Positions 41,205 through 52,585 of a stretch of DNA of 64,000 nucleotides are shown here, piece by piece. The stretch's first letter is position 1. Each line of letters opens with the position of its first letter. The stretch spans positions 620,001 to 684,000 of the forward strand of contig NZ_CP097751.1 of the NCBI RefSeq assembly GCF_023585825.1, read 5' to 3'. Below the pieces are notes generated by a model. That model was not told the DNA's origin. It worked only from the letters and a program-made list of their open reading frames with translations, and made no database searches. The translations under genes were made by a program, and so were the position numbers. This DNA comes from Candidatus Blochmanniella camponoti. GTDB lineage: Bacteria; Pseudomonadota; Gammaproteobacteria; Enterobacterales; Enterobacteriaceae.

Positions 41205-41777
41205 TCATAGTACTCCCAGTAAATACACCTCAGTAAATACACATATCCATATAATATCAAGAAAATGCCAAAATAAACTTAAACATTGCATTCGTATATA
41301 GTTGGTGTATGTCAATCCTTGATACACAATATGCATAATCATTACCGCAATCCAAATAAGACCTGCTATCACATGTAGACCATGAGTCCCCACTAAAGTA
41401 AAAAAAGAAGAAAGAAACGCATTGCGACATGGATTGTTTCCTAATTTAATTAAATGATAAAATTCGTAGATCTCCATACTAATAAAACATAGTCCTAGTA
41501 AAAAAGTTATTCCCATCCAAACATTTACTTGTTTAGTACATGATTTTTCTACATATATCATAACTTTACCATGAGTAAGACTACTCAATAATAAACAACA
41601 AGTTTCTACAAACACAAAAGGTAATGAAAATATATCTTTACCTGAAGAACAATCTACTGTGTTATTACATAATACAGAGTATATTGCAAATAAACTTGCA
41701 AATAGAATACAATCACTCATTATGTATAACCAGAAACCAAATATTGTCTTTATATTTAAATTATTATGTTTATACAT
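41205..41777 (-). CDS. cyoC: Cytochrome bo oxidase subunit III
   Basis: A five-helix subunit of the ubiquinol oxidase. From ATG 41777 it has 190 residues (E. coli 204), lacking the His-rich N-terminal tail of the E. coli protein. [19 protein letters not shown] and [19 protein letters not shown] are family signatures. The ATG overlaps the cyoB stop by 8 nt. An in-frame TTG at 41792 would add five residues and is less likely. Confidence 0.95.
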   Translation of the reverse strand: MYKHNNLNIKTIFGFWLYIMSDCILFASLFAIYSVLCNNTVDCSSGKDIFSLPFVFVETCCLLLSSLTHGKVMIYVEKSCTKQVNVWMGITFLLGLCFISMEIYEFYHLIKLGNNPCRNAFLSSFFTLVGTHGLHVIAGLIWIAVMIMHIVYQGLTYTNYIRMQCLSLFWHFLDIIWICVFTEVYLLGVL

Positions 41778-43731
41778 TACTAACGCATTCAATTTCTTTA
41801 ATTTTTTCTACTGGTACGTAATATTCTGTATCATCATTAAATGTATGGAGAATCCAAGTTGCTATTATTCCAAACATACTGAAAATAACGAGCCACCATA
41901 TATACCAAATCATACCAAAACCAAATGTTAAACCGAAAAAAGATATAACAATGCCAGAATACGTATTTTTAGGCATATGTATGGATTGAAATTGATCAGG
42001 ACAAGAATATACGTTTCTATTATTTTGTACATACCAAAAAACATCACGATCACTGTTTATTATAGGAATAATTGCAAAATTATAAAATGGCGGGGGAGAA
42101 GAAACAGCCCATTCTAAAGTAGATCCATTCCATGGATTTCCGTTTATATCTTTATATTTATCACGATTTACAATACTGACTATTATTTGGATACATTGAC
42201 ACATAATACCCAATCCAATTAATATAGTACCCATTGATGCGGTTATTAACATCGATGAAAATATTGGATCAATGTGTTGGCTTAGTCGACGGGTCATACC
42301 CATAAACCCTAAGATATATAACGGCATAAACGCTATATAAAATCCAATAATCCAAAACCAAAAAGCTCGTTTCCCCCATTTTTCATTTAAAACATAACCA
42401 AAAGCCTTAGGAAACCAATAGGTAGCGCCGGCAAAGCAACCGAACAATACTCCTCCAATAATAACATTATGAAAATGTGCAATTAAAAATAAACTGTTAT
42501 GCAATACAAAATCAGCCCCGGGCACAGATAATAATACCCCAGTCATTCCTCCTATGGAAAATGTAATGATAAATCCAATAGTCCACATCATTGGAGAAGT
42601 AAAAACAATCTTCCCTCGATACATAGTGAATAACCAGTTAAACACCTTTACTCCAGTTGGAATGGCAATTATCATAGTCATAATACCGAAAAATGCATTA
42701 ACGTTAGCACCTGCACCCATAGTAAAAAAATGATGTAGCCATACACAAAAAGACAACACAGTAATAGCTATAGTAGCCCATATTAATGAAGTATACCCAA
42801 ACAACTTCTTTTGTGAAAAAGTGGAAACAATTTCCGAAAATACACCAAATGCGGGCAACACTAAAATATATACTTCTGGATGACCCCAAGCCCAAAATAA
42901 ATTGATATACATCATCATATTTCCGCCTAAATCGTTAGTAAAAAAATGGGTTCCCAGATAACGGTCTAGTGTTAATAAAGCGATAGTAATAGTCAAAATT
43001 GGAAAAGCAGCAATGATTAATGTATTTGTACATAAAGCAGTCCAAGTAAAAACTGGCATTTTCATCATCGACAATCCTGGAGCTCGCATGTATAAAATTG
43101 TAGTGAAAAAATTTATACCAGTCAAAGTAGTTCCTATTCCAGAAATTTGTATACTCCATATCCAATAATCGACACCAACTCCAGGACTGTATTCTTTGTT
43201 TGATAACGGTGGGTAACCTGACCATCCTGTTTGAGCAAATTCTCCTATTCCTAAGGAAAGATTCATCAAAATTACACCTACCATAAATAACCAAAAACTC
43301 AAAGAATTTAAAAAAGGAAAAGCAACATCTCGCGCTCCGATTTGTAATGGAACCACCAAGTTCATTAATCCTATTACGAAGGGAGTAGCCATAAATATGA
43401 TCATGATTACGCCATGGGCGGTAATTACTTGGTTGTAATGATAGGCTGAAAGAAATTCATACGATCCAGAAGAAGATAAAGCTTGTTGCGCTCTCATCAT
43501 AATCGCATCAGCAAAACCACGTAAAAACATAATACATGAGACTATAATATACATAATCCCAATTTTTTTATGATCTACAGAAGTAAACCATTCATTCCAA
43601 AGATATCGCCATTTATTGTAATATGTAATGATACCGGAAAGCATTACTCCAATGAAAAGAATGATAATAACTGTCGACATAATAACTGGATCTTCATACG
43701 GAATAGAATGTGTTGTTAATTTTCCAAACAT
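41770..43731 (-). CDS. cyoB: Cytochrome bo oxidase subunit I
   Basis: The catalytic subunit with low-spin haem b and the haem o3-CuB centre; it pumps protons. It has 653 residues (E. coli 663). Haem and copper ligands are all present: TAHGVIM (His106 equivalent), [15 protein letters not shown] (CuB His, cross-linked Tyr), [10 protein letters not shown] (two CuB His), and FHNVIIG with its preceding His for the two haems. FADAIMMR and the D-channel region are conserved. The cyo operon appears to encode the terminal oxidase of this organism. Confidence 0.98.
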   Translation of the reverse strand: MFGKLTTHSIPYEDPVIMSTVIIILFIGVMLSGIITYYNKWRYLWNEWFTSVDHKKIGIMYIIVSCIMFLRGFADAIMMRAQQALSSSGSYEFLSAYHYNQVITAHGVIMIIFMATPFVIGLMNLVVPLQIGARDVAFPFLNSLSFWLFMVGVILMNLSLGIGEFAQTGWSGYPPLSNKEYSPGVGVDYWIWSIQISGIGTTLTGINFFTTILYMRAPGLSMMKMPVFTWTALCTNTLIIAAFPILTITIALLTLDRYLGTHFFTNDLGGNMMMYINLFWAWGHPEVYILVLPAFGVFSEIVSTFSQKKLFGYTSLIWATIAITVLSFCVWLHHFFTMGAGANVNAFFGIMTMIIAIPTGVKVFNWLFTMYRGKIVFTSPMMWTIGFIITFSIGGMTGVLLSVPGADFVLHNSLFLIAHFHNVIIGGVLFGCFAGATYWFPKAFGYVLNEKWGKRAFWFWIIGFYIAFMPLYILGFMGMTRRLSQHIDPIFSSMLITASMGTILIGLGIMCQCIQIIVSIVNRDKYKDINGNPWNGSTLEWAVSSPPPFYNFAIIPIINSDRDVFWYVQNNRNVYSCPDQFQSIHMPKNTYSGIVISFFGLTFGFGMIWYIWWLVIFSMFGIIATWILHTFNDDTEYYVPVEKIKEIECVSNV

Positions 43732-43806
43732 TATTTTATTATCCTTATATATTTACAACATTTCCCAAAACAATCATGCTTTATATTAAGAAAACATGAA
43801 TTATAG

Positions 43807-44691
43807 CTAAAAATATTCTTTCTTTTGATGTGTAAATTTATCGATTACATTATTAAACAAGTTAGGTTGTACATTGGAGAAATAAATTATCGGATGGTAT
43901 TCGCTGGGTTTAGCTAATTCTTCATAAATTGACATATTATTAATTTGATGAGATGATTTTTGAGCTGTTTGTATCCATTGTTCAAATTCTTGTTTAGTCT
44001 GTGTAGCAACAACGGTAAATTTCATACCAGAAAATCCTTGACCACTAAAATTTGATGAAATACCTTTATATCGCCCCGCTGCATTAGCTATTAAATATAG
44101 CTCCGTACGCATTCCAGCCATCGCATAAATTTGTCCTCCTAATTGAGGAATAAAAAAAGAATTCATAACTGAATTAGAAGTAACATTGAATTTTATTGGT
44201 ATATGTGCCGGAAAAACAAGCTCATTAACAACTGCTATATTTTGTTTTGGATAAATAAAAAGCCATTTCCAATCTAATGATATGACATTAATAATAATTG
44301 GTTGCTCAGCAGACGATACAATAGGGTTTTTAGGATCTAATTTATGAGTAGATTTCCAAGTTACAGCCCCTAAAAAAATAATAATTAAAATTGGCACAGC
44401 CCAAACTATAAATTCTATTTCTTTAGAATTTACCCAATTAGGACTATATTGCGTATTTCTGAGATTAGATGCTCTATATTTTATAGTAAAAAAAATTGTC
44501 ATCACGATTACCGGGACAACTATACTAAGCATTAATCCGAATGCGGTCAATATCAGTGAACGTTCTTCTATCCCAATTTGACCTTTAGGATGCAGTAAAA
44601 CCAAATCGCTGCATCCATTTAATACTATTATCAAACTATGCAGTAACAATGAAATACATATCTTTCTATGTTTGCGTACGCTGAATTTCAT
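43807..44691 (-). CDS. cyoA: Cytochrome bo oxidase subunit II
   Basis: A membrane-anchored subunit that lacks CuA in the quinol oxidases. It has 294 residues (E. coli 315). A signal peptide ends in a lipobox LNGC near residue 27, as in the E. coli lipoprotein. GQIGIEERSLILTAFGLML and KYRASN follow. The CuA-type Cys/His ligands are absent, as expected. First gene of the operon; the promoter should lie right of 44691, but I see no convincing box pair. Confidence 0.96.
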   Translation of the reverse strand: MKFSVRKHRKICISLLLHSLIIVLNGCSDLVLLHPKGQIGIEERSLILTAFGLMLSIVVPVIVMTIFFTIKYRASNLRNTQYSPNWVNSKEIEFIVWAVPILIIIFLGAVTWKSTHKLDPKNPIVSSAEQPIIINVISLDWKWLFIYPKQNIAVVNELVFPAHIPIKFNVTSNSVMNSFFIPQLGGQIYAMAGMRTELYLIANAAGRYKGISSNFSGQGFSGMKFTVVATQTKQEFEQWIQTAQKSSHQINNMSIYEELAKPSEYHPIIYFSNVQPNLFNNVIDKFTHQKKEYF

Positions 44692-45227
44692 TCAACAATT
44701 CTAATGCGAATATATATATATTTAAGTGCTTGTACTAAATATCCTACTGCAAATCTGCATTAATGTAAATAGATTATGTATATCTAAAAATTTTTATCAT
44801 TACCATTTACTAAAAATTTTAAATATAGTAAGTATATTTATTCAAAATGAACTTCATTTTATGAAGTAAAGATAACACTAAATACTCTATTATTGTTCAA
44901 TAATTTACAGCAATAATTGTATTGCTAGGTATAATTGAGCTGATTTTTTTTCACTAAATAACTTAACGTAAATTAATTTAATTATATATTTTATATATCT
45001 ATTCAATTATTAATATCATCGTAATATTAATACTTAAAACATTATTAAAAATTTAGCGCATTGATAATTTTAAGAATATGAATTATATAGTAATTATTTA
45101 TTAGATATAAATATAAATTAAAGGTCTGTTATATTTATAGTTTGTATGTTATATGATGTTGCGTAGTATCGTATACTTTATTGTCATTTTTACTTATAAA
45201 ACAAAAGGAATAAATTAGATACGCGTA
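44692..45227. other. Divergent spacer cyoA to decayed tig
   Basis: No gene seen in 536 nt; ampG, yajG and bolA of E. coli are missing. A small stem ACTTCAT-TTT-ATGAAGT lies at 44851-44867. AAAAGGAA near 45202 looks like the old ribosome-binding site of tig. Confidence 0.5.
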
Positions 45228-46600
45228 ATGATTGAAAATATTAAATATTTATGGAAACACATTACTGTTAATTTATTCTATAAATATTGCGAATACAGAA
45301 TGTTATGAAAGATCGACACATTTTCTAAAAACATATATATTCATGGTTTTCGTGTTGGGAAAGTATCTATTTATTTTTTTAAGAAAGATTATGAAATAAT
45401 TATTAGTCATAAAATCATGATAAAATTAATGTAATAAAAATTTTATTGATCTTATCATCAAAACAGAATCAATTTAATTAGTGAACCTACATGCAATAAT
45501 TTATATACTTTTGTAATAATAGTAAAAATTTTGTGCATACTGGCGCAGTAGAAATATGTCCGCGTATAAAACTAAAAGGACTCATTAACATTGAAATAAA
45601 AAACCAATTTTTATCAGAAATTATAAAAAATGGATATTGATTGTAGTTTTAAAAATATAAAAATATATGTACATAGAAATGTAGTAATAAGAAAATTAGT
45701 ATTGGAATCGAGTTACTTTTAACATAGTCATACTATCTTATAGTAAGATATGAAGACGGCAACATTGGAGGTGTTATTATGATAGTTAATAAAAAAACAA
45801 TTAGTTTTTCCTGATTTATAAGATAAGACGTTTGATCATAATATAGAAGATGTTTTCAATATAAAAATTGATATTCATTTTGAATATCAATTTAAATAAT
45901 CTTTAAGGAGAGATGCATGAATTTATTGTTATTTTTAAAAATGAAAATTTTAAAGTTTTTTAAAATCAAACCAGAATGACATAAACTGGTCTATTTTACA
46001 GAATAGACACCACAAAAATACATGTATGTAAAAAATTTAGGAATGTGTTTAATTTTATTTAAACTATATCATTAGAATAAAACAAAAAATTAAATATTAA
46101 AATATTATGTCATATGTCAATGACATTGAGTTTCTTTTTATGTTTAATAGAGTATGTACTAACAGTTTACAGTAATAAGATAAGTAAGTATGTTTATGCA
46201 ATGCAATTTTAAAAAATAAAACAATTACACACTTTATTGTTAGGAAAATTTAACTTCGAAAATCAAGAAAACGTCGCGTAAAATTGTATTGCTATGTAAT
46301 GATGTTACTCCAAAAATTGATGTTACCTATACTTTTAATTCACAACATTATTAATAATGTATTAGGTGTATTCGATGTTTCAAAAGATGTGATCATGGAA
46401 CAACAATACGACAATGGTAGCAATATGTTCAGGTTCTTTTTTATAGAGAATAGTAATTGATTTTATTCTTAATCAAACAAAATTATTGCAAAAAATTATA
46501 TATAACGATTTAATAAGTTATGATTATATTAGCTGATCATTAGAAACGTTCGACTACAAGAAATATCACCTTAAATAATAAATGCTTTTATTTTAATTAG
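45228..46600 (+). pseudogene. tig: Trigger factor, heavily decayed
   Basis: Trigger factor is the ribosome-bound folding chaperone. The old start is likely ATG 45228. Fragments in shifting frames match E. coli Tig in order: WKHITVN (GRRVTIT) near 45250; IYIHGFRVGKVS near 45333-45368 (VRIDGFRKGKVP, close to the ribosome-binding motif); FIDLIIKT then INLISEPTC near 45442-45495 (FIDAIIKEKINPAGAPTY); NFVHTGAVEICPRIKLKGL near 45526-45582 (FTYSVEFEVYPEVELQGL); FNIKIDIHFEYQF near 45858-45896; then GEMHEFIVIFKNE. Many frameshifts and stops occur. It sits directly before clpP, as in E. coli. The right end is approximate; likeness fades after 46420. Confidence 0.88.
45865..45893. repeat. 13-bp stem inside decayed tig
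   Basis: AAATTGATATTCA (45865-45877) pairs perfectly with TGAATATCAATTT (45881-45893) around TTT. It lies in the pseudogene, where it has no coding constraint. Confidence 0.8.
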
Positions 46601-46919
46601 TTGATTAGATCATAAACAATCAGTTTTTATCAATGTGAAATGTTCTTTAACTATTTATTACATACGACCGTAGTCTTACATATAAGATACGATAAGAACA
46701 AATAATATATATATGTGAATATACAAACATTTTTTATTATAATCTTTAAACATTTGATTAATAATAAATTAACAGAAAACTATATGTTCAGTAATTACTT
46801 CTTAATAAAATATGATTATTAAATTTAGTTTGAAATTTTTCATAAATTGTATTATATCAAGGTTTAAATAAAACTTTTATATAACAGATATACAATACAA
46901 GAGGATTATAATATATGCT
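46601..46919. other. Spacer before clpP
   Basis: These 319 nt probably include the unrecognisable 3' end of tig and the clpP promoter. AGAGGATTA at 46899-46907 serves as the clpP ribosome-binding site. Nothing else identified. Confidence 0.4.
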
Positions 46920-47546
46920 ATGCAATGCTCACATAACTTTAACATGCCTTACTGTCATCGTATGGTAGTAGTTCCAACAGTAATAGAGCATACTATTCGA
47001 GGAGATCGTGTATACGATATATTTTCTTTATTACTAAAAGAAAGAATTATTTTTATGACAGGAACAATCGAAGATAGTGTAGCTAATTTGATTGTTGCTC
47101 AGATGATGTTCTTAGAATCAGAAAATTCAGAAAAAGACATCCATTTGTATATTAACTCTCCAGGAGGAGTGATAACCGCAGGAATGTCGATATACGATAC
47201 TATACAATTTGTAAAACCTGATGTTAGTACGTTTTGCATGGGACAAGCTGCATCCATGAGCGCTTTTCTATTAGCTTCTGGTACCAAAGGTAAACGATTT
47301 TGTTTGCCAAATGCTCGAATAATGATTCACCAACCATTAGGATCTTTCCAAGGACAAGCTACTGATATTGCTATTCATACCAGAGAAATATTGAAAATTA
47401 AAAATAATATCAACAAGCTTATGGCAAAGCATACCGGACAATCTATCGATATCATCAATAAAGATACAGAACGAGATTGTTTTTTATCTGCTGATGAAGC
47501 AATGAAGTATGGATTGGTAGATTGTGTGTTATCTCAACGAATATAA
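46920..47546 (+). CDS. clpP: ATP-dependent Clp protease proteolytic subunit
   Basis: A serine peptidase forming a double-heptamer chamber. It has 208 residues (E. coli 207). The catalytic triad is intact: Ser in [11 protein letters not shown], His in MIHQPLG, and Asp in [31 protein letters not shown] is conserved. It starts at ATG 46920; the ATG at 46915 is in another frame. Its unfoldase clpX is 138 nt downstream. Confidence 0.97.
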   Translation: MQCSHNFNMPYCHRMVVVPTVIEHTIRGDRVYDIFSLLLKERIIFMTGTIEDSVANLIVAQMMFLESENSEKDIHLYINSPGGVITAGMSIYDTIQFVKPDVSTFCMGQAASMSAFLLASGTKGKRFCLPNARIMIHQPLGSFQGQATDIAIHTREILKIKNNINKLMAKHTGQSIDIINKDTERDCFLSADEAMKYGLVDCVLSQRI

Positions 47547-47684
47547 ATTTAGATTACTGCTTAATTTGCGTTTCATTATCATCATGATCTGTAATAAAAT
47601 TTATGTCTGAATTTGTTATTTGTGTATCAAGTAATTTATAGATTGTTTTAAATGAATTAAACGTAAACGGAAGGATATCAGACT

Positions 47685-48962
47685 GTGAGCGATGATCATC
47701 AAAATCATTCAAAAAATAGTGTATTGTGTTGTTCATTTTGTGGGAAAGACCAAAACCAAGTATTAAAATTAATTGCTGGATTATCAGCGCATATTTGCGA
47801 TACATGTATTGATTTATGTAAGGACATAATTAGCCAAGAAAATAAAGGTAAAATAATTAACGAAAAATTGACCAAATATCCCACCCCTTATGAAATTAAG
47901 AATCATTTGGACGATTACGTGATTGGACAAGAATACACTAAAAAAGTACTTGCAGTAGCAGTATATAATCATTACAAACGTTTACGTAATGAAAAGATAT
48001 GTATAAACAGCAATAGTACAAAATTGTTTAAAAGTAACATTTTGTTGATTGGTCCTACAGGAAGTGGCAAAACATTATTAGCAGAAACATTAGCTCGGTT
48101 TCTTAATGTACCATTTGCTATATCAGATGCTACTACTTTGACAGAAGCGGGGTATGTAGGTGAGGATGTAGAAAACGTTGTACAAAAATTATTACAACGA
48201 TGTAATTATGATGTGAATAAAGCGCAACAAGGAATCATTTATATAGATGAGATAGACAAAATTTCTAGAAAATCAGAAAATCCTTCTATTACTCGAGATG
48301 TTTCCGGAGAAGGAGTGCAACAAGCTTTATTAAAGTTGATTGAAGGGACTACAGCTGCGGTACCGCCACAAGGAGGTCGTAAACATCCTCAGCAAGAATT
48401 TATACAAGTGGATACCACTAACATTCTTTTTATTTGTGGTGGTGCTTTTTTTGGTTTGAATCAAATTATCCAGCAACGCACTACTAACAAACGTACAATT
48501 GGATTTCGAGTTTCAGAAAACAACGATACAACAAAAAACATTGAGTATTCATTATTAACACAAATTGAGCCAGAAGATTTAATTAAATTTGGTTTGATTC
48601 CAGAATTTGTTGGTCGACTTCCAATAGTTTCTACTTTAGATGAACTGCAAGAAAAAGAATTAATTAAAATCTTAAAAGAACCAAAGAACGCTTTAATAAA
48701 ACAATATGAAATACTATTTCATATTGATGGAGTAAAATTGGAATTTTCCGAAACATCATTGACTGCTATTGCTAAAAACGCTATGAAAAAAAAAATTGGT
48801 GCTCGTGGACTTAGAGCTATTTTAGAGAACATATTGCTAGATATAATGTATGAATTACCTTCACAAAATAATATAGATAAAATAATAATTGACGAAGCAG
48901 TAGTATTTGGGCGCTCAAAACCATTGTTAATCTACAGTAACCATAAAACTAACCAAACGTAA
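47685..48962 (+). CDS. clpX: ClpX unfoldase subunit of ClpXP, GTG start
   Basis: An AAA+ unfoldase that feeds ClpP. It has 425 residues (E. coli 424) and starts at GTG 47685 after AAGGAT. The N-terminal zinc domain has [18 protein letters not shown], Walker A is GPTGSGKT near residue 120, Walker [11 protein letters not shown], and pore-loop GYVGEDV. The ClpP-binding IGF tripeptide is present in [11 protein letters not shown] poly(A) run of ten lies at 48786-48795. lon and hupB, next in E. coli, are absent here. Confidence 0.98.
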   Translation: MSDDHQNHSKNSVLCCSFCGKDQNQVLKLIAGLSAHICDTCIDLCKDIISQENKGKIINEKLTKYPTPYEIKNHLDDYVIGQEYTKKVLAVAVYNHYKRLRNEKICINSNSTKLFKSNILLIGPTGSGKTLLAETLARFLNVPFAISDATTLTEAGYVGEDVENVVQKLLQRCNYDVNKAQQGIIYIDEIDKISRKSENPSITRDVSGEGVQQALLKLIEGTTAAVPPQGGRKHPQQEFIQVDTTNILFICGGAFFGLNQIIQQRTTNKRTIGFRVSENNDTTKNIEYSLLTQIEPEDLIKFGLIPEFVGRLPIVSTLDELQEKELIKILKEPKNALIKQYEILFHIDGVKLEFSETSLTAIAKNAMKKKIGARGLRAILENILLDIMYELPSQNNIDKIIIDEAVVFGRSKPLLIYSNHKTNQT

Positions 48963-49120
48963 ATGAACTCTCGTTGAATAATAGCTGCATGTGATATTGT
49001 CATAAATTGAGAATAAAAAATTTGTTATTATGATAACAATCATCACTCTACTGTAAACACAAATTTCTAAAAAATTTACGTACAATATACATTCTAATTG
49101 CAAGAGAAAAACTCTGGTAA

Positions 49121-49375
49121 TTAATTATTTTTTATTGAAAAATTTTTTCCGAATAGGAAAATTTTCATTTCTTTTTCAAGTATTGTACGATCTGAAATAT
49201 TCATCATATTGAGTTTATTTTCATTGATTAAAATAGTTTGTTTATCTTGCCACTGCATCCATGCAATTTTAGAAATATGTTCATAAATATATTTGCCTAA
49301 TGCTCCTGGATAACATGGAGCGTCTAGTCCTTCAGCATATTTTTTTAAAAAAACACAATAAATTATTTTGGACAT
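49121..49375 (-). CDS. yggX: Fe(II)-trafficking protein YggX
   Basis: A small protein linked to protection of Fe-S clusters and iron trafficking. From ATG 49375 it has 84 residues (E. coli 91); an upstream in-frame ATG at 49390 would add MRLLI and is rejected by alignment. [30 protein letters not shown] and [10 protein letters not shown] are highly conserved. It follows mutY, an Fe-S enzyme, as in E. coli. Confidence 0.95.
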   Translation of the reverse strand: MSKIIYCVFLKKYAEGLDAPCYPGALGKYIYEHISKIAWMQWQDKQTILINENKLNMMNISDRTILEKEMKIFLFGKNFSIKNN

Positions 49376-49446
49376 TATTAGAAGTCTCATATTGCAACAA
49401 GCATTTTTATAAGAATTGGAAATTCAATATCTTTACTATGTTATGA

Positions 49447-50496
49447 TTACAATTTCTGTAGTATTATAGAAATTGGTTTAGGTAATCCAATGATTGGAGG
49501 ATGCATCAAATCATACCAAATCCCATCTTTTTTATAATTTAATTTTGTATGTGTATTAAGCAATATTGGTTTAATTTCTAAATCAATATTGCTTAATTTG
49601 TGTTTTAAAATGGCCAGATTTATACGTTGATTATTATGAAGATTATAGTGTAACAACCACGTATTTAATATTTTAAGGTTGGAAAATTCAGGAAAACAAA
49701 ACAATCCTCCCCATATTCCTTGATATGATCGCTTTTCGAGCCATATCATTTTCATTTGATGTTGTTGTGACAACAACAATAAAAACCAGATAGTTTTCTT
49801 AATTAATTTTTTTTTAAGCTTCTTTCTGGGATATTGATCAACACAGTGATTTAGAAAAGATCGACAACCTTCTCGAAGAGGGCAATCATTGCAAAGTGGA
49901 TACGTACTAGTACATATTAATCTCCCGAGATCCATCATAGCTTGATTAAAAGCTGCAACCCCTATATTAGGAAGTAATTGCTTGATTAATAACCATAGTT
50001 TATTATTTGCTTCAGAGCTATTTCTTGATAAATAATAATCGAGAGTATAATATCTAATTAGTATTCGTTTTACATTACTATCAAGAATAGGATAATGTTG
50101 ATCTAACGTTAACGACAATATAGCTCCTGCGGTAGATTTTCCGATACCAGGAAAAGAAATAAGCGTGTCGAAATCTTTTGGAAAATTACCGTGATGATGA
50201 TTAACAATAATTTTAGCTGTTTTGTGCAAATTCCTAGCTCGCACATAATACCCCAATCCGCTCCATAAAAATAATACTTCATCTAATTCTGCTGTCGCCA
50301 ATTGTTTAATGGTTGGAAATTTTGAAATAAATCGTTCATAATAAAAAATTACAGTTTTCACTTGTGTTTGTTGTAGCATGATTTCAGATAACCAAGTTTT
50401 ATACATTGTTTTATTCAATTGCCATGGTAAATCCTGTGTTCTATATTTTTGATACCAAAGTAATATTTTTTTTGAAAAAATAATATCTTGAGCCAT
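49447..50496 (-). CDS. mutY: Adenine DNA glycosylase MutY
   Basis: Removes adenine mispaired with 8-oxoguanine. From ATG 50496 it has 349 residues (E. coli 350); an in-frame ATG at 50544 adds 16 residues unlike the family. Catalytic Glu lies in WLSEIMLQQTQV, the helix-hairpin-helix in FPGIGKSTAGAIL, catalytic Asp in ILDSNVKRIL, and the 4Fe-4S cluster in C-x6-C-x2-C-x5-C (CTSTYPLCNDCPLREGC). The C-terminal 8-oxoG-recognition domain is present but divergent. Confidence 0.96.
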   Translation of the reverse strand: MAQDIIFSKKILLWYQKYRTQDLPWQLNKTMYKTWLSEIMLQQTQVKTVIFYYERFISKFPTIKQLATAELDEVLFLWSGLGYYVRARNLHKTAKIIVNHHHGNFPKDFDTLISFPGIGKSTAGAILSLTLDQHYPILDSNVKRILIRYYTLDYYLSRNSSEANNKLWLLIKQLLPNIGVAAFNQAMMDLGRLICTSTYPLCNDCPLREGCRSFLNHCVDQYPRKKLKKKLIKKTIWFLLLLSQQHQMKMIWLEKRSYQGIWGGLFCFPEFSNLKILNTWLLHYNLHNNQRINLAILKHKLSNIDLEIKPILLNTHTKLNYKKDGIWYDLMHPPIIGLPKPISIILQKL

Positions 50497-51575
50497 ATGT
50501 TTTTGTACTATATAAAAATTAAATGTAGTCACTTGCTTATGCAAGCGACTAAAACTTTTACTAAAAGATATTGTTAAAAATTTAAAACAATTTTTCTAAA
50601 TAGCAATACCCGATTAATATGTTGTTAAAGTAACTATAGTTGTTTCAGTCAACTAACAAAATATGAAATTTAATTTCAATAATTAGTGGTATAAATTAAT
50701 AATTATTTATTTTTAAACATAGTAATGTCACTATATAATAAACTACTTTTTGAGGAAAGTGATCTAACAATCATATTTCTAATTGTTAATAGAAAACAGT
50801 GTCCATACATCAGTGCACATGCGTTTATTCATAATAAACGCATGTGCACATTTTTATTAAAAGTTGTAGATTTTTATCATCTAATTTTTATCAGAAATAA
50901 AAAATAATATCACAAACATTATTAATGTGGCGCTGTGTGCTGATTTGTCTCAATTAATACACCGATTTTTTTTTACTCATTATTACAATTCCTAATTTAT
51001 TTCATTTGTGCTGATACCCTATCTCAAAAAAATATAAATAAAAAACAAATAAAATATTTTTATATACCCTTATTCAATTGAAATTTAAAATTTATAAGAT
51101 ATGTATAATTACAATCATCTATCAAAATTTAAAATTATCTTTTAATTGTAATCAAATTATACAAAACTAATAAAACTGAGTAAATTTCTTATTATTATTT
51201 TCATTGAAAATCAATATGTTTTTAAACCTATATTTTAGTGCCACCTGGGAATATATTTCCAATCCCGATAGTTAATGCGTGAATTAAAAAACATCAACAT
51301 GTTAAAAACATCAGTCAATATTTTCTATGAAAAAATTAATATCTATTCTTATATATAAAATAAAATTTTTTATATGTGAATTAATATAATACATTTAAAC
51401 ATTTAGCATATTATCATTTTTTACATTATTAAAAAATTTTTTAAAATAACAAATAATAAAAAACAATCATTAAAATTTGAACATTATTATCAGAATTGAT
51501 ATAATTAAATATTATTTCTAATATTTAATTATCATTTTTTTATCCTATTTATATAGGAAATATTATTTTTTGTAC
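50497..51575. other. 1.1-kb spacer mutY-yqgF with a strong hairpin
   Basis: No gene could be recognised; E. coli has trmB, yggL, yggN, ansB, hemW, rdgB, yggU, yggT and yggS between these genes. A 60-codon plus-strand frame at 50725-50907 looks random and contains the 50813 hairpin. A less AT-rich patch at 51239-51280 (CCACCTGGGAATATATTTCC..) may be a gene remnant, identity unknown. Confidence 0.6.
50813..50849 (+). terminator. 17-bp perfect stem with 3-nt loop and U-tract
   Basis: GTGCACATGCGTTTATT (50813-50829) is the exact reverse complement of 50833-50849, around CAT, and is followed by ATTTTTATT on the plus strand. It has the shape of an intrinsic terminator for plus-strand RNA, yet both neighbouring genes are on the minus strand. 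Confidence 0.75.
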
Positions 51576-52001
51576 TTAAGATTTATTTAACCAACTTTTT
51601 AAAATTACTTCAGCTGCAATTGCATTAATTTTAATATTCGGTCTAGCACATGAATCATCATGATAATATTCAAAATAGTTTAAACGTGCTTCACTTGTAC
51701 TAAAACGCTCATCATGCATTTTGACCGTAACAGGAAACAATTCTTTGAGTTGCATGGCAAATATCTTTGCTAAAATTGTAATAGGTTGTTCGCTACCATC
51801 TATTTTTAAAGGTAATCCTACTACCAAAATCATTGGTTTCCATATATTATAAATATCTTTGATACGCTTCCAATTAGGAACACCAGATTGCGACTGCAAT
51901 ACAGTCAAAGGTTGCGCAGTACAAGTCAATTTTTGACCAATAGCTACTCCTATGTGCTTAGTACCAAAATCAAAACCCATAACTATCTCAATAATTGACA
52001 T
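51576..52001 (-). CDS. yqgF: RuvX/YqgF Holliday junction resolvase-like RNase
   Basis: An RNase H-fold protein; in E. coli it acts in 16S rRNA 5'-end processing. It has 141 residues (E. coli 138). GFDFGTKHIGVAIGQ holds the first catalytic Asp, VGLPLKIDGSEQP and HDERFSTSEARL carry the other acidic site. The start ATG overlaps the yqgE stop by one base (TGATG), so the two are coupled as in E. coli. Confidence 0.95.
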   Translation of the reverse strand: MSIIEIVMGFDFGTKHIGVAIGQKLTCTAQPLTVLQSQSGVPNWKRIKDIYNIWKPMILVVGLPLKIDGSEQPITILAKIFAMQLKELFPVTVKMHDERFSTSEARLNYFEYYHDDSCARPNIKINAIAAEVILKSWLNKS

Positions 52002-52585
52002 CACGCATGACCTTTCTGATCAGCAATATTACAAATATCAATTCCTAATATTTTTGCAGCTGCGCGCCAACGATCAATAATAGGAGTATGAAATAAAATT
52101 GTTTCATTAGCCGGAGCAGTAAGCCAAGTATTTTCCATTAATTCATGTTCTAATTGACCTTTAGCCCATCCAGAATAGCCAAGTGCTACCAATACATCCT
52201 TTGGTTGATTAGGGGTACCTAAAGTTTCTAAAATATCTTTAGAAGTAGTAATCATAGCTTTTGAAGAAATGTTAACACTAGAACTAAAACCTTTTATAGG
52301 AGTATGTAAAATAAAACCTCGATCGTCTAATAAGGGGCCTCCAGAAAACACTGGATTATCTAATCGAATAGACGGATCGCGTGTGGGGGATACAATCTTG
52401 AGGTTGTTTAATATAGTCTCTACCGTACATCGTGTTACTAGTTTATTAATGACAATCCCCATAGCACCTGTATCATTATGTTCACAAATATATATCACTG
52501 ATTGTTTAAATAACGGATCTTGCAGTGCAGGCATAGCTATTAAAAAATGATTTTGTAAATTTATTATCTTATGTGGTGTTAACAT
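52001..52585 (-). CDS. yqgE: UPF0301 protein YqgE
   Basis: A conserved protein of unproven function, almost always next to yqgF. It has 194 residues (E. coli 187, slightly longer here at the N-terminus). [39 protein letters not shown] and [14 protein letters not shown] are the family signatures. gshB, upstream in E. coli, is absent. Confidence 0.94.
   Translation of the reverse strand: MLTPHKIINLQNHFLIAMPALQDPLFKQSVIYICEHNDTGAMGIVINKLVTRCTVETILNNLKIVSPTRDPSIRLDNPVFSGGPLLDDRGFILHTPIKGFSSSVNISSKAMITTSKDILETLGTPNQPKDVLVALGYSGWAKGQLEHELMENTWLTAPANETILFHTPIIDRWRAAAKILGIDICNIADQKGHA

Noticed and set aside
50725..50907. 60-codon plus-strand frame in the mutY-yqgF spacer
   Set aside because: No ribosome-binding site, low-complexity residues, and it contains the 17-bp hairpin; no family resemblance.
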